Assembly: GCA_905181885.1 (NCBI GenBank)
Contig: CAJIZI010000002.1
Coordinates: 1-64,000 of the forward strand
DNA: 64,000 nucleotides
Reading direction: 5' to 3'
DNA from: an uncultured Gammaproteobacteria bacterium
GTDB taxonomy: Bacteria; Pseudomonadota; Gammaproteobacteria; Nitrosococcales; Methylophagaceae
In this document: piece after piece, positions 27,049 to 36,042 of the stretch
How positions within the stretch are numbered: position 1 is the first letter of the stretch
Layout of the letters: each line of letters starts with the position of its first letter
The notes under the pieces: generated by a model
The model's input: the letters and a program-made list of their open reading frames with translations, nothing else
Told to the model about the DNA's origin: nothing
Databases searched by the model: none
Translations under genes and position numbers: made by a program

Positions 27049-29211
27049 TTAATCAAGGTTCTTTAAAGTCATTTTTCTGTGTTTTTTTCTAAAGTAAATC
27101 ATGCCACCCGGGAGAATCAAGGCAATAATTATAAAAAATAAAATAGCTAATGGCCATATAATCGGCTGATTCCAAACTTGCTGCAGCTCATAACGCTTTT
27201 CAGCATCAATTCGACGATATTTCATCAAATTATTAGCCATTAGGTTTGGCTTTACATTCTTATTCCAAGCATGAAAAAGCGAAAATTGTTTAGGATGATA
27301 GCCCCAGACCCAAGGTGCATCCTCAGCCAAGATCTCTAACATCCGGTCAATTAAAGCCTGTCTTTCATAATTATTAGGCATAACCCGCATTTGTTCAAAT
27401 AAGCGATCAAACTCAGAATTTTGATAGTTTGCTGCATTTTCTCCACTTGATAAGGCTTTACTATTCGGGCCATATAGTAAGAAGAAGAAATTTTCTGGAT
27501 CAGGGTAATCAGCATTCCACCCCCATTGAAATATTTGAGCTTGGCCATTACGCATTTTATCTTGAAAACGATTATAGTCGGTGCTTCTAATCACTAATTG
27601 AACGCCTAACTTTTGAAACTGTTTCCGTAACCAGTCAAATTGTGCTCTTGCTTCAGGACCACTAGAAGGAGCATCAAGGAATAAAGTTAACGGTTCACCA
27701 CTGACAACTGCACGGCCATTTGGATATCCAGCCTCGGCTAGTAACGATCGAGCTTCCTCTATGGGCCTTCGCTTAACCTCGCTCCCTCGCCATTGATAAA
27801 CCTTATCATTTACTCCTGCCTCACCAGTTTTATAACCAAATATTCCCGGGGGAATAGGACCTTGAGCAGCAATTCCTCTCCCATTTAAAAAAATAGAAAT
27901 ATATTCCTCATAATCAATTGCAATTGATATTGCTTGTCGTAATTTACGAGCTTGTTCTGAATTACCGCCAACCACAGCATCTTGCATGTTAAAGCCAGTA
28001 TAGTAAGTGGAAGTGCCAACTGCAGTTCTTAATTGCACGCCTTTTTCTGCCATCTCTTGACTAAGGCCAAAATCACCACCACTGCTAACTTGAATTGCTT
28101 GATCAAAACTATCAGAGCTTATGCCACTAACATCATAATAACCTTGCAAAAATTTGTTCCAATATGATGTTTGTTCTTTTTCTAGTAAAAATACAATTTT
28201 GTCAACAAATGGTATCCGCTTATTAGCATCATCAAGTAAACCATTCTCTGAATCGGAATACTCCCCCTCTGTTGGGTATTGGTCTATTCTATAATAAGGG
28301 TTTTTCTCAAGCACCATTTGACTATTCGGGTCATTTTCTGTGAGTTGGTAAGGCCCTGTCCCGACGGGAAACCAATCCATAGTAATATTGCGCTTTATCA
28401 ACTCTTCTTGCCGATAGAAAAGATCTGCTTCCCACGGGACAGCTGCAAAAAAGGGCATTGCTAGCCAGTAACGTAACTGAGGATATTTCCCATATACTTT
28501 TATTTGATAGCGGTAGCGGTCAACTAGACTGACACCTTCTATTTCAACCCCTTTTATATCTAAAATATCTCCAGACTTGGCTCTGTCTTTAAGTAATTTC
28601 GCATAATCAGATAAGCCTACAATATATTCACTCATCAACCCCAATATAGGTGAGTGAGTTTCAGGGCTTGCTAATCGTTTAATTTGATAAATATAATCTT
28701 CAGCTGTCAACTCTCTAGTACTTTGAAGCTCAAAGTCAGACAAGGTCGAGATACTATCGAGCTCTCTCGGCTGAAGTTGATGGTATAAAAAATCACCATG
28801 CTCATCTGTAACAAATGCGGGGTGAGGTTGAAATTGAATATTGGGTTTAATAGTAATCGTGTAAACACTATAGGCTATATCTCGTCCTGAACCTTCTCCA
28901 ACTATAGCTCTGCCAGTCTCATCAAAATATTCAACTGTAGGTAATGATGTTGCAGTTAAAGGTTCAAGTTCGTATGGTCGCTTAAGATAATGATACTGCA
29001 ATGGCGGCTCATAAATTTGTCCCGTAAAACTAGCCTCATTTGAACTATAGGATCTCGCGGGATCAAGATGTTTTGGGCGTAATGTAAAAGAACTATATAA
29101 AATATTTTCTTTTGCCTGCTCGCTAGAATATGGGGAGTTAACAGCATTTAAATCACAGCCCGTTAAGGCAAGGAACAAAACGACATAAAAGCACGATAAA
29201 AATCGCATCAT
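27049..29211 (-). CDS. Peptide-type ABC transporter substrate-binding lipoprotein with C-terminal membrane anchor
   Basis: A 720-residue family 5 extracellular solute-binding protein (OppA/DppA type). The N-terminal signal peptide ends in the lipobox LALTGC, predicting lipidation of Cys19. The domain spans roughly 60-640, with RPKHLDPARSYSSNEASFTGQIYEPPLQY, GTGPYQL, YTGFNMQ and QWGWNADYPDPENFFFLLYGPNS. Unusually, the C-terminus adds a hydrophobic helix (IWPLAILFFIIIALILPGGMIYF) and a basic tail. No permease or ATPase is adjacent; a permease is at 8362-9345, a possible but unproven partner. Its substrate is unknown. It is divergent from fabI by 121 nt. Confidence 0.88.
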   Translation of the reverse strand: MMRFLSCFYVVLFLALTGCDLNAVNSPYSSEQAKENILYSSFTLRPKHLDPARSYSSNEASFTGQIYEPPLQYHYLKRPYELEPLTATSLPTVEYFDETGRAIVGEGSGRDIAYSVYTITIKPNIQFQPHPAFVTDEHGDFLYHQLQPRELDSISTLSDFELQSTRELTAEDYIYQIKRLASPETHSPILGLMSEYIVGLSDYAKLLKDRAKSGDILDIKGVEIEGVSLVDRYRYQIKVYGKYPQLRYWLAMPFFAAVPWEADLFYRQEELIKRNITMDWFPVGTGPYQLTENDPNSQMVLEKNPYYRIDQYPTEGEYSDSENGLLDDANKRIPFVDKIVFLLEKEQTSYWNKFLQGYYDVSGISSDSFDQAIQVSSGGDFGLSQEMAEKGVQLRTAVGTSTYYTGFNMQDAVVGGNSEQARKLRQAISIAIDYEEYISIFLNGRGIAAQGPIPPGIFGYKTGEAGVNDKVYQWRGSEVKRRPIEEARSLLAEAGYPNGRAVVSGEPLTLFLDAPSSGPEARAQFDWLRKQFQKLGVQLVIRSTDYNRFQDKMRNGQAQIFQWGWNADYPDPENFFFLLYGPNSKALSSGENAANYQNSEFDRLFEQMRVMPNNYERQALIDRMLEILAEDAPWVWGYHPKQFSLFHAWNKNVKPNLMANNLMKYRRIDAEKRYELQQVWNQPIIWPLAILFFIIIALILPGGMIYFRKKHRKMTLKNLD

Positions 29212-29332
29212 AAGATAAACCCATTCTAATAGTGAAGTTATTATAAACGGTTCAGAGGGTTACTGCCCGTTTCAGAAACAGGTAGACTAGGCGAGTTTTA
29301 TTCGTTTATTTGTTAATTTTAGGAGACTACCC

Positions 29333-30121
29333 ATGGGGTTTTTACAAGGCAAACGCGTTTTAATTGTTGGTGTTGCCAGTCCGCGTTCTATTGCTGCTGG
29401 CATTGCTCTAGCAATGGCACGTGAAGGTGCTGAAATTGCCTTCACATATCAAACTGATAAACTCAAATCTCGTGTTGAAAAAATTGCTGCTGAGTGTAAT
29501 GCAGACCCTACATTACTGTTCCCATGCGATGTTGCTAGTGACGACCAAATTTCTCAAGTCTTTGCAAAGCTTGGCCAGCACTGGGACGGTCTAGACATTA
29601 TTATCCACTCTGTCGGTTTTGCACCCAGAGAACAGCTTCAAGGAAGCTACGTTGATAGTGTTACACGAGAAGGTTTTGCCACAGCCCTTGATATCAGTGC
29701 ATATAGCTTTGCAGCATTAGCTAAAGCCGGAAAAGGCATGATGGCAGGTCGCAATGGCTCCTTACTAACTCTCAGCTACCTGGGTGCTGTGCGTGCTATA
29801 GATAATTACAATGTAATGGGAGTGGCTAAGGCCAGCTTAGAAGCTAACGTCCGTTATATGGCCTATTCCCTAGGGGAACAAGGTATCCGAGTCAATGCCA
29901 TATCCGCTGGGCCCATCAAGACCCTAGCCTCAGCAGGCATTAATGATTTTGGCAAAATGCTGGCCTATGGCGAACGTAATTCACCGCTTCGTCGTAATGT
30001 CACGATTGAAGAAGTTGGTAATGTGGCCGCTTTCTTGTGTTCCGACCTAGCATCAGGTATCACCGGTGAAATTACTTATGTAGATGCAGGTTACAATATT
30101 GTTGGTATCGGTGATAAGTAA
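29333..30121 (+). CDS. fabI: Enoyl-[acyl-carrier-protein] reductase (NADH)
   Basis: A 262-residue short-chain dehydrogenase that completes each fatty-acid elongation cycle. [33 protein letters not shown] is the FabI nucleotide-binding N-terminus. [13 protein letters not shown] follows, and the active site is Tyr-(x6)-Lys in [23 protein letters not shown], with [18 protein letters not shown] is 8 nt before the ATG. It is the target of triclosan-type inhibitors in relatives. Monocistronic, ending at a strong terminator. Confidence 0.97.
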   Translation: MGFLQGKRVLIVGVASPRSIAAGIALAMAREGAEIAFTYQTDKLKSRVEKIAAECNADPTLLFPCDVASDDQISQVFAKLGQHWDGLDIIIHSVGFAPREQLQGSYVDSVTREGFATALDISAYSFAALAKAGKGMMAGRNGSLLTLSYLGAVRAIDNYNVMGVAKASLEANVRYMAYSLGEQGIRVNAISAGPIKTLASAGINDFGKMLAYGERNSPLRRNVTIEEVGNVAAFLCSDLASGITGEITYVDAGYNIVGIGDK

Positions 30122-30140
30122 CAACATTAATATGTTCCAT

Positions 30141-30170
30141 AAAAAAAAGGCGCCACAGGCGCCTTTTTTC
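30141..30170. terminator. Bidirectional terminator between fabI and ppiD
   Basis: AAGGCGCC-ACA-GGCGCCTT with an A8 run on one side and T6 on the other; it serves both converging genes. Confidence 0.9.
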
Positions 30171-30189
30171 TTAGATGTATACCAAATTG

Positions 30190-32076
30190 TTATTCAAAGT
30201 AATCTGAAGAAACTTCAATATCAGATTCTGCTTTTAAACTCCCTATAAAAGCACGAAACTCGCTATCACCATAGTGCTGCACCAGATAGGAAGACAAACC
30301 CTCTCTATCCTGCTCCGAAGGGTTATCAAGCCCCCCTTCTATAACAGCAGTTAACCTAATCAGCACATAATTGCCATTGCGATCAGTAAAACCATGGTGA
30401 ATTAAATTTCCATTGGGCTTTTCCATTGCATAAACTTCATCTAACACTTCTCTATCTATTGAACTCTCACCACGTTCAATAAGCTTAGTTTCATGCCATT
30501 CAAATTTTGAAAAAAGTGACTTAGCATCGATACCTCCCTCGACTTTTTCAAGGAATTTCTCTCCGGTCTTAGTAGCCTTATCTTTAGCACCTTGAGCTTT
30601 TAATTTTAACTTAATGTCACCAGCAACTGCATCAAAAGGTAATTGGCCACTTAAGACATGTTCCTTCCTATGTAGCACAACTATATGTGAATCGGTTAGT
30701 TCAATGACCGTACTATTAAGCCCTTCTATTAAAACCTCATCAGTGAAAGCGATATTAACAACATTCTTATCAGCAGCAATACCTTTACCACCCTCACGAG
30801 TAAACAAGTTAGACGTCTTGATTTTAAGATCTAATTCTTCAGATGCTAGTACTAAGCTATCTGGATTTTCATAACTCAATTCAGCTAATTTTTCCGCTTG
30901 GTCAAAAAACAATTGCTCTGCTTCTTGGCGACGTACACTTTCTTCAATTTCTGCTCTTACAGCAGAAAAATCTTTTCCTTGCGAAGGAACAATTCCTGTT
31001 AACTTTATCAAATGATGACCAGACTCCGTTTTGATTATGGTACTGACATCATTAACATTGCCCAGTGAAAAGGCTGCATTTTCAAAAGCAGGTTCCATTA
31101 TGCCCCGTTGAAATAAACCTAAATCACCACCTTCTTGAGCAGAACCCGGATCTTGAGATAATTCTTGAGCCACGGAAGCAAAATCTTCACCTTGTGATAA
31201 ACGATACTCAACAGCTGCTAAAATCTTAATTGCTTCTTCAGAATCACCTTCAATTAAAATGTGACTTGCTTGTCTTTGCTCAGGGCTCATGAACTGCTCT
31301 TTGTTATCAGCATAAAACTGCTCCAGAACAGTCTCATTAACATCAAGAGTTCTAGCTAGCCCATCGACAGATAACTCAATATAATCGATTGAGACTCGTT
31401 CTGGTGTTGTATATCGGTTCTTTTGCTTTTCATAAAAGGCCTCTGCATCCTGATCGCTAATAATAATACTAGCTGCTAGTGGCGAAGCATCAATTACCCC
31501 GTAGGCGATTTCACGCTTTTGCTTTTCAATTCTTAATAAATTATCAACATCATATTTTGTGATTGTAGCCGTGCTTTGAATACTATTACCTAATTCTTTG
31601 ATCATTAGGTCAGTGCGTAACTGATTTTCATAACTAGCAGGAGAAAAGCCAGCACGTGCCAACAACATCTTGTAGCGTTCTGTATCAAATTTCCCTTCGA
31701 GCTGAAAAGCCTGTGTCTGCTGAATGGCTCCGTTAATGCGGGCATCGGATACGTATTGGCCTAACGCCTGATTTGTACTGAACAGTAACTTTTGCTCAAT
31801 CAAACCATTAAGGATAGTCTGTTTAGTACTTCTATTTTCGAATAAGCTTGGCTCAAAATCATCACCCATCATTTCTCGCATACGTTCGCGATATTGTTTA
31901 AGAGAGCGTTGGAACTCTGCCTGCTTGATAGGTTCACCGTTTACGCTAGCAACAATAATATCTGAAGGCCCTGTTATATATGAGTTGACACCCCACAAAG
32001 CGAATGGGATAGAAATCAATCCAACAATAAACCAAGCGACCCAACCTTGAGCTCGTTCACGAATGAAATGCAACAT
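30190..32076 (-). CDS. ppiD: Periplasmic chaperone/peptidyl-prolyl isomerase PpiD
   Basis: A 628-residue inner-membrane-anchored periplasmic folding factor working near the Sec translocon. A short cytosolic start, one TM helix (GWVAWFIVGLISIPFALWGV, about 11-30), a SurA-N/PpiD chaperone domain, one parvulin domain (QASHILIEGDSEEA ... QDPGSAQEGGDLGLFQRGIMEPAFE, about 270-365), then a C-terminal chaperone-like part. Length matches PpiD. It lies downstream of hupB as in E. coli, here with two tRNAs between. Confidence 0.95.
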   Translation of the reverse strand: MLHFIRERAQGWVAWFIVGLISIPFALWGVNSYITGPSDIIVASVNGEPIKQAEFQRSLKQYRERMREMMGDDFEPSLFENRSTKQTILNGLIEQKLLFSTNQALGQYVSDARINGAIQQTQAFQLEGKFDTERYKMLLARAGFSPASYENQLRTDLMIKELGNSIQSTATITKYDVDNLLRIEKQKREIAYGVIDASPLAASIIISDQDAEAFYEKQKNRYTTPERVSIDYIELSVDGLARTLDVNETVLEQFYADNKEQFMSPEQRQASHILIEGDSEEAIKILAAVEYRLSQGEDFASVAQELSQDPGSAQEGGDLGLFQRGIMEPAFENAAFSLGNVNDVSTIIKTESGHHLIKLTGIVPSQGKDFSAVRAEIEESVRRQEAEQLFFDQAEKLAELSYENPDSLVLASEELDLKIKTSNLFTREGGKGIAADKNVVNIAFTDEVLIEGLNSTVIELTDSHIVVLHRKEHVLSGQLPFDAVAGDIKLKLKAQGAKDKATKTGEKFLEKVEGGIDAKSLFSKFEWHETKLIERGESSIDREVLDEVYAMEKPNGNLIHHGFTDRNGNYVLIRLTAVIEGGLDNPSEQDREGLSSYLVQHYGDSEFRAFIGSLKAESDIEVSSDYFE

Positions 32077-32118
32077 ATGACTAAACCTACGAAAATCCTA
32101 CATTAGCTAATATTAAAG

Positions 32119-32147
32119 CAAAAAAAAAGGCGCATTATATGCGCCTC
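32119..32147 (-). terminator. Terminator after tRNA-Asp
   Basis: On the minus strand GGCGCAT-ATA-ATGCGCC followed by nine T, 14 nt beyond the tRNA-Asp CCA end; it closes the tRNA-Val/tRNA-Asp transcript. Confidence 0.88.
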
Positions 32148-32160
32148 TCTAATCTTAATT

Positions 32161-32237
32161 TGGCGGAGCGGACGGGACTCGAACCCGCGACCTCCGGCGT
32201 GACAGGCCAGCATTCTAACCAGCTGAACTACCGCTCC
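32161..32237 (-). tRNA. tRNA-Asp (GTC)
   Basis: A 77-nt cloverleaf with encoded CCA: acceptor GGAGCGG/CCGCTCC, D-arm AGTTCAGCTGGTTAGAAT, anticodon loop CTGTCAC (GTC), T-arm GTTCGAGTC. It follows tRNA-Val by 8 nt on the same strand. Confidence 0.97.
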
Positions 32238-32245
32238 ATTTTTTC

Positions 32246-32321
32246 TGGTGGGTGTTGAGGGGATCGAACCCCCGACCCTCGCCTTGTAAGGGCGATGCTC
32301 TCCCAGCTGAGCTAAACACCC
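32246..32321 (-). tRNA. tRNA-Val (TAC)
   Basis: A 76-nt cloverleaf with encoded CCA: acceptor GGGTGTT/AACACCC, D-arm AGCTCAGCTGGGAGAGC, anticodon loop CTTACAA (TAC), T-arm GTTCGATCC. Its 5' end is 5 nt from the T run of the hup terminator-like hairpin. Confidence 0.97.
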
Positions 32322-32326
32322 TGCAG

Positions 32327-32375
32327 AAAAAAAAAGCAAGTTTACAGCTTCTTTTAATGCTTTACCAGCTTTAAG
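32327..32375 (-). repeat. Duplicated hupB 3' end forming a terminator-like hairpin
   Basis: Six nt after the hupB stop, a 36-nt stretch (32340-32375) repeats the last codons of hupB (32391-32426) with 32 of 36 matches; it would read KAGKALKEAVN. Its distal part folds as AAAAGAAGC/GCTTTTTTT around a 9-nt loop, with a T9 run, so it can act as the hup terminator. It is a remnant of a partial tandem duplication. Confidence 0.7.
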
Positions 32376-32381
32376 CGTTTA

Positions 32382-32660
32382 TTATTTTGGGTTAACAGCA
32401 TCTTTCAATGCTTTACCAGCTTTAAAGGCTGGTATCTTTGCTGCCGCAATTGCAATTTCTTCGCCTGTGCGAGGGTTACGACCAGTGCGTGCTGCACGGT
32501 CACGAACAGAAAATGTACCAAAGCCAACCAAAGTAACTTGATTGCCTGAGCTTAAAGCATTAGTAACTGCAGAAGTCATTCCATCTACAGCTAAAGCTGC
32601 TTTAGCTTTTGAAATGTCGGCAGAGCTTGCTATTGCATCAATCAGTTCAGATTTATTCAC
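32382..32660 (-). CDS. hupB: DNA-binding protein HU-beta
   Basis: A 92-residue histone-like nucleoid protein. [27 protein letters not shown] forms the helical dimer base; [31 protein letters not shown] is the HU signature and DNA-binding arm; it ends [15 protein letters not shown]. The start codon is GTG (32660-32658), about 9 nt after AGAGGA. A sigma70-like promoter lies upstream, and lon, its usual upstream neighbour, is replaced by rsmA. Confidence 0.97.
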   Translation of the reverse strand: MNKSELIDAIASSADISKAKAALAVDGMTSAVTNALSSGNQVTLVGFGTFSVRDRAARTGRNPRTGEEIAIAAAKIPAFKAGKALKDAVNPK

Positions 32661-32685
32661 GGTTTAATTCCTCTTTATTAGTATA

Positions 32686-32714
32686 ATTATCCAAAATTTC
32701 ATGCCCATCAGCAA
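32686..32714 (-). promoter_or_regulatory. Putative hupB promoter
   Basis: On the minus strand TTGCTG, 17 nt, GATAAT lies 26 nt before the GTG start. Match and spacing are good; an overlapping TATACT is an alternative -10. Confidence 0.45.
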
Positions 32715-32869
32715 CTCATATTTGAAGGCAACCTGTATATAACTACAGCATAATGAAGGTGTCAAGAACCTTACGAAGTTTTCCTACAATCTTTTATTCC
32801 GAGCACTATTCAACTTTCCTCCAAGGCTCAATAAATTTATCGATATTATTCCATGCTTTATTGTGGCTA

Positions 32870-33671
32870 TCACATACACCCTTCACTTATCCATGCTTTA
32901 GTAATCTCCACATACTGCTCTACAGAAATTGTCTCTGGACGTTGCTTTAAATCAATGCCCATATCCTCTAAGGCATTAACAGATATCATATTTTTCAATG
33001 TGTTAGCTATCGTTTTTCGGCGTTGAGAAAAGGCCTTCGTGACGACAGTCCTTAGCGCGTCTACTGGCATGTCGCCACCACAATGCTGACTTAATGGTTT
33101 CAAATAAATAATTGCTGAATCTACTTTCGGCGTAGGTTCAAATGCCTCTGGAGGCACTGTAAAAAGTTGAACTGCTTCACATTGGTATTGCACCATTATA
33201 CTAAGGCGACCATAAGTTTTAGAACCTGGTTGCGCACAAATTCGCTGCACAACTTCTAGCTGAAGCATGAAACACATATCCTGAATATATTCAGCTTGTG
33301 ATAACAAATTAAATAATAATGGTGTTGTAATGTTGTAAGGCAAGTTTCCTATCACCCGTCAGCTTTTCATTACCCAAGGCTAACTTTCCGTAATCAAAGG
33401 CCAATGCATCTGCTTCATGTACAAACAACTGAGGGTATGAACTAAGATTATTCTCTAGAAGTGGTACAAGATCTCTATCTAATTCTATAACGTCTAATCG
33501 GTGGCAAGACTTAACTAATGATTCTGTAATGGCACCACGACCGGGCCCAATCTCCACAAGGTGCTCATCTATTTGCGGATCGATCGCCGCCACAATGTCA
33601 GCAATAATCATCTTATCTTGTAAAAAATTCTGCCCAAAACGTTTTCTAGCTCTAAGCCTATTTTTAACCAA
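32870..33671 (-). pseudogene. rsmA: 16S rRNA dimethyltransferase RsmA (KsgA), split by a frameshift
   Basis: Dimethylates A1518/A1519 of 16S rRNA. The N-terminal frame (33671-33309) has ARKRFGQNFLQDKMIIADIV, LVEIGPGRGAITESL (SAM motif) and VIELDRDLV, and then drifts into nonsense. The second frame (from about 33355 to 32870) resumes exactly at VIGNLPYNITTPLLF, the NLPY catalytic motif, and runs to a normal C-terminus (PPEAFEPTPKVDSAII, FSQRRKTIANTL). One extra G in the GGG at 33355-33357 accounts for it; removing it restores KLTVIGNLPY. It could be a sequencing error or a real mutation. It overlaps pdxA by 8 nt, in the usual surA-pdxA-rsmA order. Confidence 0.9.
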
Positions 33672-34668
33672 TTTTCTGCCTTTTCATATTACCAATCATC
33701 ATTTTAGCCATCTGCAGAGCCGACTCTAAACTCCCAATATTAGCTTCTCCCGTACCAGCCAAGTCTATGGCTGTGCCATGATCAACCGAAGTACGTATAT
33801 ATGGTAATCCCAATGTAATATTAACCGCACTAGCAAAGCCTAAATGCTTCAAAACAGGTAGGCCTTGATCGTGATACATTGCTAGTACCACATCAAACAT
33901 TTCAACTTTATCTTTAACAAAAATTGTATCTGCTGGCCATGGGCCAGAAACTTCTAAACCCTGTTCTCGGAAAAAATCAATAACTGGTGTAATAACATCT
34001 ATTTCTTCGCGACCTAGATGGCCATCTTCACCGGAGTGAGGGTTTAAGCCACAAACAGCGATCTTCGGTTCTAGAATGCCATACTGTGATTTCAAACAGT
34101 CATGAAGGATTCTAATAGTCTTTTTAAGTGAGGGTACCGTAATAGCGTCACTTACTTCTTTCAGAGGTAAATGCGTTGTCGCTAATGCAACTCGTAAAGA
34201 TGATGAAACTAACATCATCACTACTTTTTCAACACCTGCCTGCTGAGCTAAATACTCTGTATGTCCTGTGAAAGAAATACCCGCTTCGTTGATAATTCCT
34301 TTGTGAACAGGTCCTGTTACCATTGCATCAAACTCTCCAGACTGACAGCCTGAGAGAGCCATTTTTAGGGTGCGCAACACATATTTTGCATTGCGACTAT
34401 CTAATACTCCAGCTTCAACAGGTTCAATTAACTTTTCGGGTAAAAACCGTAAAACACCCGCTGGAGTCTCCTGTCGTTTTTCTTGTAAAATTGCCATTTC
34501 AAGATCAACTATCACTCCCAATTGTTTTGCACGTTGAGAAAGTAGTTCAGGATCTGCAATTGTGATTAATTCGTAGTCCTGATGAAGTCCAGCTAACTGA
34601 ATTGCTATATCTGGTCCAATTCCCGCAGGCTCACCAGTCGTTAATATAATCCGCGGAGTTTCGATCAA
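33664..34668 (-). CDS. pdxA: 4-hydroxythreonine-4-phosphate dehydrogenase PdxA
   Basis: A 334-residue NAD-dependent enzyme of pyridoxal phosphate synthesis (DXP-dependent route). ILTTGEPAGIGPDIAIQLA at the N-terminus; metal-binding His in VTGPVHKGIINEAGISFTGHTEYLA, GLNPHSGEDGHLGREE, and AMYHDQGLPVLKHLGF. The start is TTG, overlapping the surA stop as TTGA; no in-frame ATG is close. Complete. Confidence 0.96.
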   Translation of the reverse strand: MIETPRIILTTGEPAGIGPDIAIQLAGLHQDYELITIADPELLSQRAKQLGVIVDLEMAILQEKRQETPAGVLRFLPEKLIEPVEAGVLDSRNAKYVLRTLKMALSGCQSGEFDAMVTGPVHKGIINEAGISFTGHTEYLAQQAGVEKVVMMLVSSSLRVALATTHLPLKEVSDAITVPSLKKTIRILHDCLKSQYGILEPKIAVCGLNPHSGEDGHLGREEIDVITPVIDFFREQGLEVSGPWPADTIFVKDKVEMFDVVLAMYHDQGLPVLKHLGFASAVNITLGLPYIRTSVDHGTAIDLAGTGEANIGSLESALQMAKMMIGNMKRQKIG

Positions 34669-35930
34669 AGGTCACGGTACTCAACATAAGACGAATCACG
34701 CAGTTCGCGTAACCAAGTATCTACCTCTTCTGCCTTTCTTCGGCTATGAATCTGTTCGCGCGCTTTATTACGTTTATACTCATCTGCCATATTTTGTTCA
34801 CGGCGGTCATGTAGTAAAATGAGGTGCCAACCAAAACGGCTTTTAAAGACTTCGCTCATTTCATTTTTTGCTAGAGCATTCATACGTTGTTCAAATTCAG
34901 GCACCATGGTACCTGGTGAAGCCCATCCTAAACTGCCTCCTCGAAGTGCGGAGACCATATCATCTGAATGTGCCCGAGCTAATTCTGAAAATTTTTGACC
35001 GTTTTCTATTCTAAGTCTCAAATTTTCTAGACGATTTTTTGCGTCTTCATCAGATACCAGCTCATTTGTATTAATTAATATGTGACTAGCTGACGTTTGT
35101 TTAACCATATGTGTTTCCTGACTATTCTTGTCAGCTAATTTAACAAGGTGGAAACCACTAGCGCTTCGAATAACTTCAGTCACTTCAGACACCGCTAATT
35201 TTGGTACATGGTTAGCAAACAAACTTGGTAACTCGCCTTGTGTCCGCCAGCCTAATTCACCACCCTCAAGTGCATTTTGACCATCTGAATAGCCCGAAGC
35301 AATTTCAGAAAAGTCTCCTCCTTCAGATATGAGTAACTTTACTTTTTTTAATTTCTTCTGAGCAGCCTGAACCTGTTTTGGCGATGCGGCCTCGGGAACA
35401 CTAATTAGAATATGCAATAAATAATAAGCATCTTCCATACTGCCTTGAGCTTCTTGCGTTGCTAAAAAATTATCTATTTCACGTTCCGAGACAATAATTT
35501 TATCTCCCACCTGCACTTTGTGCAGGCGACTGATAATCATATCTCCCCGTATCGTTTCTCTGAATGTATTAAAGTCATACCCATCAGCTTCAATAGCATC
35601 TCGGAACTGGCTTATTGACATGTTATTATTTTGGGCAATACCTTTAATTGAGTTATTTAGGTCATCATCATCCAACTTAATACCAATACGATCAGCCGTT
35701 ACCATTTGTACTTTTTTAATTATCAAACGTTCTAAAACTTGTGATACAAGTATATCTTGCGGGGGTAATGCAACCTGTCTTTTATTTAATTGCAAGCTAA
35801 TTGTCTGAATCATATCTCGCAGCTCGCTTTCAAATAAGACCTCATTCTCAACTACAGCAATAATACGATCCATCGGTTTTGCCCAAGCTGAACTCACTAT
35901 CAATAGGGATAAACATAAAATTTTAATCAT
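34665..35930 (-). CDS. surA: Outer-membrane protein chaperone/isomerase SurA
   Basis: A 421-residue periplasmic chaperone that escorts beta-barrel proteins such as LptD to the BAM complex. Signal peptide MIKILCLSLLIVSSAWA, N-domain DRIIAVVENEVLFESELRDM, then two parvulin domains: AYYLLHILISVPEAAS...GGELGWRTQGELP and TSASHILINTNEL...GGSLGWASPGTMVPEFE. Length is normal. It sits between lptD and pdxA, the standard lptD-surA-pdxA-rsmA order. Confidence 0.97.
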   Translation of the reverse strand: MIKILCLSLLIVSSAWAKPMDRIIAVVENEVLFESELRDMIQTISLQLNKRQVALPPQDILVSQVLERLIIKKVQMVTADRIGIKLDDDDLNNSIKGIAQNNNMSISQFRDAIEADGYDFNTFRETIRGDMIISRLHKVQVGDKIIVSEREIDNFLATQEAQGSMEDAYYLLHILISVPEAASPKQVQAAQKKLKKVKLLISEGGDFSEIASGYSDGQNALEGGELGWRTQGELPSLFANHVPKLAVSEVTEVIRSASGFHLVKLADKNSQETHMVKQTSASHILINTNELVSDEDAKNRLENLRLRIENGQKFSELARAHSDDMVSALRGGSLGWASPGTMVPEFEQRMNALAKNEMSEVFKSRFGWHLILLHDRREQNMADEYKRNKAREQIHSRRKAEEVDTWLRELRDSSYVEYRDL

Positions 35931-36042
35931 TGAAAAACCTAAGAAAAAATATAAAACAGCCCAATCAGAGATACCGGCCGTTACTAAAAACTTCGATCAC
36001 ACCCTATATAATAAGACATGTTCCTCATGTAACATATTCTAG

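Noticed and set aside
27351-27548. 65-aa minus-strand ORF
   Set aside because: Out-of-frame shadow inside the binding lipoprotein gene.
32103-32339. 78-aa minus-strand ORF
   Set aside because: It is a translation of tRNA-Asp and tRNA-Val (LGEHRPYKARVGGSIPSTPT is a typical spurious tRNA product).
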